Assembly: GCA_009602725.1 (NCBI GenBank)
Contig: WELB01000051.1
Location: 90,153-101,702 of the forward strand
From: Spirogloea muscicola
Taxonomy: Eukaryota; Streptophyta; Zygnematophyceae; Spirogloeales; Spirogloeaceae
Length of the DNA stretch: 11,550 bases
Reading direction: 5' to 3'
The notes beneath the pieces are model-generated. The model did no database searches. It was not told the origin of the DNA and saw nothing but the letters and a program-made list of their open reading frames with translations. Every line of letters starts with the position of its first letter. Positions within the stretch are counted from its first letter, which is position 1. Both the position numbers and the translations under genes were made by a program. Shown piece by piece: positions 6,329 through 11,550 of this stretch.

Positions 6329-8836
6329 ATGGCATCGGCAGTGCAGTGCACGGGCAACCTACTCGCCGTCGCCGCCTGCCGTGCTGCCGCCAGAGCCGAA
6401 GCTGCGCAGCTCGGAGGTGTGTCTAGCTTCTCATTCAGAACCATGTCCTTGTACGTTTACAAAGGTTCGGGGATGCGTTGATCGCTGTGCAGAAGCAGTT
6501 GATTCTGGAGGTAAATGTCACAGTCACGGCTGTAACATGTCGTACGACGAGTCGGCTATATGACAGGACAATCAATGTTGACGTTGTGCTGTGCGATCGC
6601 TGGCCCTTGTTTTTAGTAGGCAGCGTCAGGGCGAGAGGCAGCTATGTTGCCTTTAGCTTACTGCAGCAATCTCGACCATATCATTGCCATCGCCTGCAGG
6701 AGAGGACATTGGAGGCTTCTCAGGCTGCAGGTCAAGAGGATGAAGAGGCAGAGGTACTCATCGAGTGTCGGGACGTGTACAAGTCCTTTGGCTCCAAGCA
6801 CATCCTACGAGGCGCCAGCTTCAAGGTTTCCTCATAGCAGCCCCTTACGATTACCCCTCATAATCACGCTGGTTACTGCAAGCCAATATGGACCACGGAC
6901 ACCTCGCAGAGGTTCACAGAGAGCTCCTCCTGGAGTGACGAGTCATATCAGATTACAGAAATTCGAATGCTGCCATTTGAAAGTATCGTGCATATGTGCA
7001 GATTCGGCAAGGCGAAGCTGTTGGTATAATTGGTCCATCTGGCACGGGAAAGTCCACAGTCTTGCGAATTATGGCTGGCCTGCTTAATCCTGACGAGGTG
7101 GGAATCTTGGACTCCCTCATGTACTTTGGACTGCTTTCAGTGACATGAAGCGATTATGCATGACAGGATAGACTTATGATGATTAGCTTGTCTTCTGCTC
7201 TGGCAGGGAGAAGTCTACATTCTTGGGAAGAAGCGTACAGGTCTCATAAGCGACGGAGAAATTCCAGGTCTGCGTGTGGGCATGGTAAGCAGAGTAGCTG
7301 CTTCAGACATGCTTTTGGATTGTGCTGTCTTGGTAGCCGCTCTTGTCAGTGCTCTCAGTGCAACCAGTCTGCGATTAGCTGTGTAGCTGATGTGAAATAC
7401 ATTTGGATGCACCTTGGCCCTGCTTCGAAAACGTCAATGTCTCATGATGTGCCCTTACCTACTGACAGAAGAGTTGCGCTATGCAGGTGTTTCAAAGTGC
7501 AGCCCTTTTTGACTCCTTGACCGTCCGAGAGAACGTAGGATTCATGCTGTGAGGACCTCATCTGCTTGTTGAGCTGCACAAAGTGCTGTTTCTGCAAGCT
7601 ATTGCTTCAGGTGCTGGATGGCAGTGCTTTGTGTTTCACATACCTGACATAGCGGAACTGACTTTTGTGACGACCTTTTCTCCCCTGGTAACAGTTATGA
7701 GCATTCGAGTCTACCAAATACAAGGATAGCAGAGCTTGTCAAGGAAAGCCTGGCCGCTGTCGGGCTTAAGGTAGGAGAGTCACGGTGGTCTGCATCGGCT
7801 GTTGTGGCTGCTTTGAGCAGCCAGCATCTCAGTAGCATCCACCTTGTGATAACCTGCTTGTGACATCTCTCAATCTGTTTTGTGCCTTGGCTTAGGGCGT
7901 GGAGGAAAGGCTTCCATCTGAGTTATCAGGAGGCATGAAGAAGCGGGTTGCCCTGGCCCGAGCAATTATCTCTGATGACTCTTCAAACAGCAAGGAGCGG
8001 GAGGTGACTGCTTTGAGAGCTTGTGGCATGCTCATCACATGCTCTCACTTGAATGGCAATGCCAATCTCAAGGTTCAGGTTGCACGTCTGTAGTAAACAG
8101 GAAGTGATACCTCCTGACATACAATATATTTTGCAGGTTGTGATGTATGATGAGCCCACAGCTGGCTTAGATCCAATTGCCTCCACAGTGGTTGAGGACT
8201 TGATACGTTCCCTTCACATAAGCAAGTTGCAAGAAACAGGCGCATCAATTGGCAAGATAGCATCTTACATTGTTGTCACGCACCAACACAGCACCATACG
8301 CAGAGCAGTTGACAGGTTGTGCTGTTCCGACCCAGCCTGATTGTGGACCACAAGCATCCTTTTGCAAAGCGTTGCACACTGACACCTGGCTATTGTCTGT
8401 GGGTCTCAATTTTACCACTGAAACTGCAGAACTAACCCTTCTTGTTTAGCAATCTACACTTCACAGCTCTCAAATAGGGCATTGTTTGAATTCTAGACTG
8501 TACTTGAGTAAATTTTAGCAAATTTGCTTCATTGTCATTACTGAATCTTCTGACATCAAATTATCATCTGTGCAGGATTCTTTTTCTCCATGAGGGCAAG
8601 GTGGTCTGGGAGGGAAAGACCGAAGAATTTGATTCAACCACCAACGCCATAGTTCGTCAGGTCAGTCTAGCAATGGCACAGCAGGCATGCTTGAGGCTGC
8701 ATCCCTGTGAAGCTTCTTGTACTTGTTATGCTGTTTTGTAACTTCTCATGTCTCTTCACCACTCCTATCATGACATACTGCTCGCCATTACATGCAGTTT
8801 GCTGAAGGCAGCTTGGATGGGCCTATCAAATACTAG
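6329..8836 (+). CDS. TGD3: TGD3-type ABC ATPase of the chloroplast lipid importer, ten exons, 301 aa
   Basis: ATP-hydrolysing subunit that, with the permease TGD1 and the MCE protein TGD2, moves ER-derived lipid across the inner chloroplast envelope; related to bacterial MlaF. Exons: 6329-6416, 6731-6825, 7002-7097, 7207-7284, 7487-7548, 7695-7770, 7896-8003, 8137-8315, 8576-8660 and 8798-8836 (TAG). All introns are GT-AG and phases chain to 302 codons. Motifs in order: [10 protein letters not shown] (41-50), Walker [10 protein letters not shown] (72-80), [11 protein letters not shown]-loop [11 protein letters not shown] (Q122), ABC signature LSGGMKKR (175), Walker [12 protein letters not shown] (204 onward), H-loop VVTHQHSTI (H250), and a tail ending DGPIKY. 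The order and wording match plant TGD3 closely. Exon 1 ([20 protein letters not shown]) is transit-like but short and not conserved; it was chosen because its phase fits the acceptor at 6730. Exons 2-10 are secure, exon 1 tentative. Confidence 0.94.
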
Positions 8837-9412
8837 ACAATTACAGCAGGCCTCTCCTACCTTAGCCAGCTCCTTCGCTGCATGCATGCCAGCGGACTCT
8901 GTACAGAGCTTTGCCTGCTTTTGTTGCAGTTGACATTATTCTAGGACAGCCAATTAGATGGACATCTTGTGAACGATTGATTATTCTTCCTTCATATCAT
9001 CTTACCTTGTTCTCATCAGTTGCTTCAACACAGTTATGATCAATCGCTTCATGTGTTGATAAAGAAATTAGTCAAAATGGGGATCTGTCAAATTCAAGCA
9101 AGCTCTTGTCGCTGCCCAGTCCTAATCTGGCAGACACGGGAGGATCCCATTGTCAAGGAGGACTGAAATGCCAGGCTTGTCATGAACTCCTCGCTTGGAT
9201 CACTTCCAGCGCCGGAGATCGTGGGGGCATTAGCTGAGCAGCCGAGTCATATCCTGTCTTAGCATGAAAGCGAAAAATGCAGGTATTACTTTCTAATGTT
9301 GAACGCAGGACTTGTGAATGTGAGGACTTGTGAAAGAGATCTTGTCATCTCAACCTAGTGGTCATTGGCAACATGGTGATTGCAAGGTGCTAGGCGAGCA
9401 GCAGGACATCAG

Positions 9413-9472
9413 GTATGCCAGGCGTACCTAAGAAAGCCTGACAGGCTGTCCATGACAAGTGGAATGGAGATG
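9413..9472 (+). other. Exon-like island, 20 codons, unidentified
   Basis: Preceded by ACATCAG and followed by GTAAGCC, the 60 bases are open in phase 0 and read VCQAYLRKPDRLSMTSGMEM. The segment looks protein-like and has good splice signals at both ends, but it matches no family I recognise. It may belong to an unresolved plus-strand gene downstream of TGD3, or be chance or decayed sequence. Confidence 0.22.
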
Positions 9473-9677
9473 GTAAGCCTGCTGACTCCTTTTTCAAACC
9501 TTTACATTACCTTAAGCACATGTGGAAAAAGTCGTAGAATCTGAGCAGTTGGGAGGATGCGAGCACAAGGTGAACAATCCACGTTGTCTATGCTGGCTAC
9601 TTAAGTCCAACATGTATCGTTGTAGCACGTTACTTGGTCAAGAGGGAAAGATAGAATGTGTGGCACTGATACATCAG

Positions 9678-9737
9678 GTGTATCACTATTGAACGCCTCA
9701 TGATTCACGAGACCTTTAAAAAACTGCAGAGCAACAG
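9678..9737 (+). other. Exon-like island, about 19 codons, unidentified
   Basis: Preceded by ACATCAG and followed by a consensus CAG|GTGAGT donor, the 60 bases are open only if entered in phase 2. They then read CITIERLMIHETFKKLQSN. The candidate at 9413-9472 leaves in phase 0, so the two cannot be joined directly; another exon would be needed between them. Function unknown. Confidence 0.22.
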
Positions 9738-10475
9738 GTGAGTGCATCTAGCAGCCATAAGATGTGCTTGAAGAGCGTTGCTCTCTTCAAGAGCTGGCAA
9801 CCCTTCCAATTGCTTCTCTTGTTCGTTCTCGAGAGCTGCCGCTGTCGCTACCCCTCCCACTCCGAGTACCCAGCTGTCCGTGCCCTTATTGATGGGACCA
9901 GCAGACCGCCCCCATTTTGACGAAACATGCACAGACCTCACTTATGCAGCAGACACAGATCAGACAGCACAGGCACAGCAGCACCAGGTTGGGTGGCAGC
10001 CCTGGTAGGTCTCAGGAGCAGGCCAGGTCGCCTCAGGTTTTAAAGTAGGCCTGGTGTGCCGAGGCACCCTTCCACATAGAGGGCTACCACGGCCCACCAG
10101 GCTGATCAAACGCTATCGCGATCAAGTTGCTGGTTCACCACTTTATGATAAGTATTGACAAACAATCAATGGCCCACACTCCAGAAGAAAAAGCTTTCCC
10201 CAAAGGGACGATGCTGTAGAAGGCTAGCCCAAAGTAGAGTAGACAAGGTCGCAGGGGCCCGGAAAGCTGCTGCACTTAGCTACGCAAGTGGCTACTACAA
10301 TTGGGTGCTCCCGCAGCAGCAGCCACAAGTCAGAGTAGCTTGCAGCTGAAAAGTGTCACCATGGTAATCCTGAAAGCAGCAGCCAACAGGTCAATCTGGC
10401 ATTGGATAGTATACCACGCAGGCAAGAGACCAGGATGGCTGCTGAGAGGCCAGCCCAGATCAGAATGGAGACTGC

Positions 10476-10569
10476 GGCTGCTGATATTGGAAAGAAGTGG
10501 CTATGAAAGCCAGCCGGTATGGAAATGGGTTGGCTGCTGATATTGGAAAGAAGTGGCCAGCCGGAATGG
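10476..10569 (+). repeat. Direct repeat with 26-base core, 56-base period
   Basis: An identical 26-base unit, GGCTGCTGATATTGGAAAGA followed by AGTGGC, lies at 10476-10501 and 10532-10557. Next to it, CCAGCCGG(T/A)ATGG occurs at 10510-10522 and 10557-10569 with a different spacing, so the array is rearranged rather than a plain two-copy duplication. A looser relative (GGCTGCTGAGAGG) precedes it near 10438. No coding function is evident. Confidence 0.85.
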
Positions 10570-10786
10570 ACAAGGGGTCAACGAGAGAAGGCGCGCGGTG
10601 CGCATGAGAATGAAAGGGAGGCCAATTTAGCCTTACAGATGTCCTGTTAACTGGGTAATGAGCTGGCTAAGGGGGACACTAATATCCCCGAGTAAGCACA
10701 TGCATATTTGACAAGCTATACTGAGGAGCCGAACGGCAGCGCTCCCAAACTCCACTTAGCTCCAATGGACGGAATGTAGATCATGT

Positions 10787-10905
10787 GGGGGCTGGCCTTT
10801 ACACCATCGCCCCCGTTTGGGAGTAGCTTCTCGTCATTCTCCGCAGCCCACTCCGCTGGTAGTTCTGGGCTGGCCTTTCACAGCCCTTGCCCCCGTTGGG
10901 AGAGC
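10787..10905 (+). repeat. Diverged tandem duplication, 78-80-base period
   Basis: GCTGGCCTTT at 10791-10800 recurs at 10869-10878, and GCCCCCGTTTGGGA at 10809-10822 recurs with one base fewer at 10889-10901. Order is kept and the spacing drifts by two bases, which points to an older tandem duplication. It lies at the left shoulder of the right-hand GC-rich island. Confidence 0.6.
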
Positions 10906-11099
10906 CACTTCTTCAAAGCCTTGGCCTTGCAGTGGAATACCCGTTTCCAATTTCGTCTGGTTCGCCATACTTGGCCATATTCAAACAGGGGACTAGGGGA
11001 AGCCTCGCCTGCGAGAGCCGTCCATCGCTCCGCATCTGGAGCTTGGCGGGGCCCTCTTCTCCGTCCGATGCGGCGTCTACATCTACGCATGAGCCTTTC

Positions 11100-11550
11100 T
11101 CCGATCTCAGCCCCCCCCGACCGACCGACCCAACGGCTCCCTAGCTCGCCGCCGGCGCCGCCGCCCCCCCAGGCGCTGCGGCGCCTTGCCAACCCCCCGG
11201 GGCGCTCGAGCGCCTGAGCGCCGCCGGGCGCGCATGCCGCCGCCTGCCAAGGCACGGCGCGCACCTGCGCGGCGCGCTCCTCGGAGCTCGCCGCGCACAG
11301 TGCCGTCCGCAGCGCAGCCCCCAGCTGGCGGGGTCCCTCATGCCACGCCGTGCGCCGCGGCGGCCACGGCGGTGGCGAGGGAGGATACGGCACCTAGGCA
11401 GCTTGCACAGCCTCGTGCGGGGAACATGGGTCCGGCTGCCCAGCCCACAAGCTGGCTCGGCCGGCTGCGATCAAACCCTCGGCTCACTTGTGCCGGGGAG
11501 GCAACCGCACTGGCGGCCAGCGCGAGAGCAGTGCACCGGAGCTCCAGGAG
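11100..11550. promoter_or_regulatory. GC-rich island at the right edge, probable start of another gene
   Basis: Composition jumps to the same very high GC seen at the starts of the four identified genes. On the plus strand an ATG at 11234 opens a frame without stop to the window end (105 codons, rich in Ala, Pro, Arg). On the minus strand two phase-compatible exon-like pieces exist. Neither matches a family I recognise. The island itself is clear; strand and gene are not. Confidence 0.45.
11265..11550 (-). CDS. Candidate partial gene on the minus strand, two exon-like pieces
   Basis: Reading leftward from the edge, 11550-11488 is open and reads LLELRCTALALAASAVASPA plus Q, then a GTGAGC donor. 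After a 163-base candidate intron ending CGCCAG, 11324-11265 reads LGAALRTALCAASSEERAAQ followed by GTGCGC. Both pieces are phase 0 and Ala/Leu helical, faintly like alpha-helical repeat proteins. No third exon was found to the left; the nearest acceptor would give a 21-base intron, which is too short. The competing plus-strand frame from 11234 covers the same DNA. GC-rich DNA gives such frames by chance, so this is weak. Confidence 0.2.

Larger units (their letters stand above)
8837..10470. other. No recognised gene: TGD3 3' end and intergenic DNA
   Basis: No conserved protein family was recognised on either strand in this 1.6 kb. The first part should hold the TGD3 3' UTR, but no TGTAA signal was seen on the plus strand downstream of its stop, so the gene's end is unmarked. 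A 12-base direct repeat (AGGACTTGTGAA) sits at 9307-9318 and 9323-9334. A 9-base inverted repeat (CTTGAAGAG / CTCTTCAAG) sits at 9767-9775 and 9783-9791. Exon-like pieces between 9413 and 9737 are listed separately. Confidence 0.6.

Noticed and set aside
5742-6481. Several long overlapping open frames on both strands around 5740-6480
   Set aside because: They are side products of very GC-rich DNA with few stops, made of Ala/Pro/Arg/Gly runs. Only the frame with the conserved V-ATPase F blocks and the TGD3 first-exon frame fit known proteins.
6478-6699. Upstream extension of TGD3 exon 2 as an unspliced start (ATG at 6478)
   Set aside because: The extra residues are not leader-like or conserved, and two CTGCAG acceptors lie before the conserved part. 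A spliced leader from 6329 fits better.
6187-6720. Search for the missing rest of V-ATPase subunit F
   Set aside because: No continuation motif was found in any frame between the N and the secure TGD3 exons, nor elsewhere in the window.
9767-9791. 9-base inverted repeat CTTGAAGAG / CTCTTCAAG as a terminator or small RNA hairpin
   Set aside because: The stem is short with a 7-base loop, there is no T tract, and hairpin terminators do not apply to RNA polymerase II genes.
9705-9941. Minus-strand 78-codon frame with a helical Ala/Glu/Leu stretch
   Set aside because: It has no ATG at its start (GTG), no recognised family, and overlaps the plus-strand exon-like piece and a hairpin. It was not strong enough to call.
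10783-11393. Long frames at 10783-11217 (plus) and 10878-11393 (minus)
   Set aside because: They cross the 78-80-base duplication and GC-rich repeats, show no conserved motif, and the minus frame opens at GTG after a possible acceptor. Only a small part of the minus frame (11265-11324) is kept as a weak candidate exon.

Overview
The window looks like nuclear DNA of a green alga (Viridiplantae, most likely a chlorophyte). Three of its four recognisable genes have plant-type or chloroplast roles: a plant-type soluble pyrophosphatase, a ferritin with the plant extension peptide and a transit-like leader, and the TGD3 ATPase of the chloroplast lipid importer. All are split by many short spliceosomal introns of about 100-410 bases. 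TGTAA, the usual green-algal poly(A) signal, follows the pyrophosphatase. The first exons lie in very GC-rich islands full of CGG/GCC triplet runs, while the gene bodies downstream are close to balanced composition. No prokaryotic operons, CRISPR arrays, recognisable transposons or viral genes were seen.

Layout, left to right. (1) 46-1873, plus: soluble inorganic pyrophosphatase, six exons, with a 29-base microexon and a non-canonical GC-AG intron. (2) About 1874-2990: convergent 3' ends of the pyrophosphatase and ferritin genes, with poly(A) candidates and a diverged duplication. (3) 2991-5418, minus: plastid ferritin, eight exons. (4) 5419-5867: divergent GC-rich promoter. (5) 5868-6186, plus: V-type ATPase subunit F, cut off at a single N inside its second exon. 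(6) 6329-8836, plus: TGD3, modelled as ten exons. (7) 8837-10780: about 1.9 kb with no recognised gene, some exon-like islands and a 56-base-period repeat. (8) About 10780-11550: a diverged 78-80-base duplication, then a new GC-rich island that probably marks the start of a further gene at the right edge.

The genes are neighbours rather than a pathway cluster. Pyrophosphatase clears PPi, ferritin stores iron in the plastid, V-ATPase subunit F belongs to the proton pump of acidic compartments, and TGD3 powers import of ER-derived lipid into the chloroplast. The exon chains for pyrophosphatase, ferritin and TGD3 were assembled by hand from splice signals, reading phase and conserved protein motifs. 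They give complete proteins of 229, 277 and 301 residues. The first exon of TGD3 is the least certain part.

No new biological system was found. The points most worth a second look are the GC-AG intron, the 29-base microexon, the collapsed gap that truncates V-ATPase subunit F, the recurrent triplet-repeat islands at gene starts, and the unresolved exon-like pieces near 9.4-9.7 kb and at the right edge.
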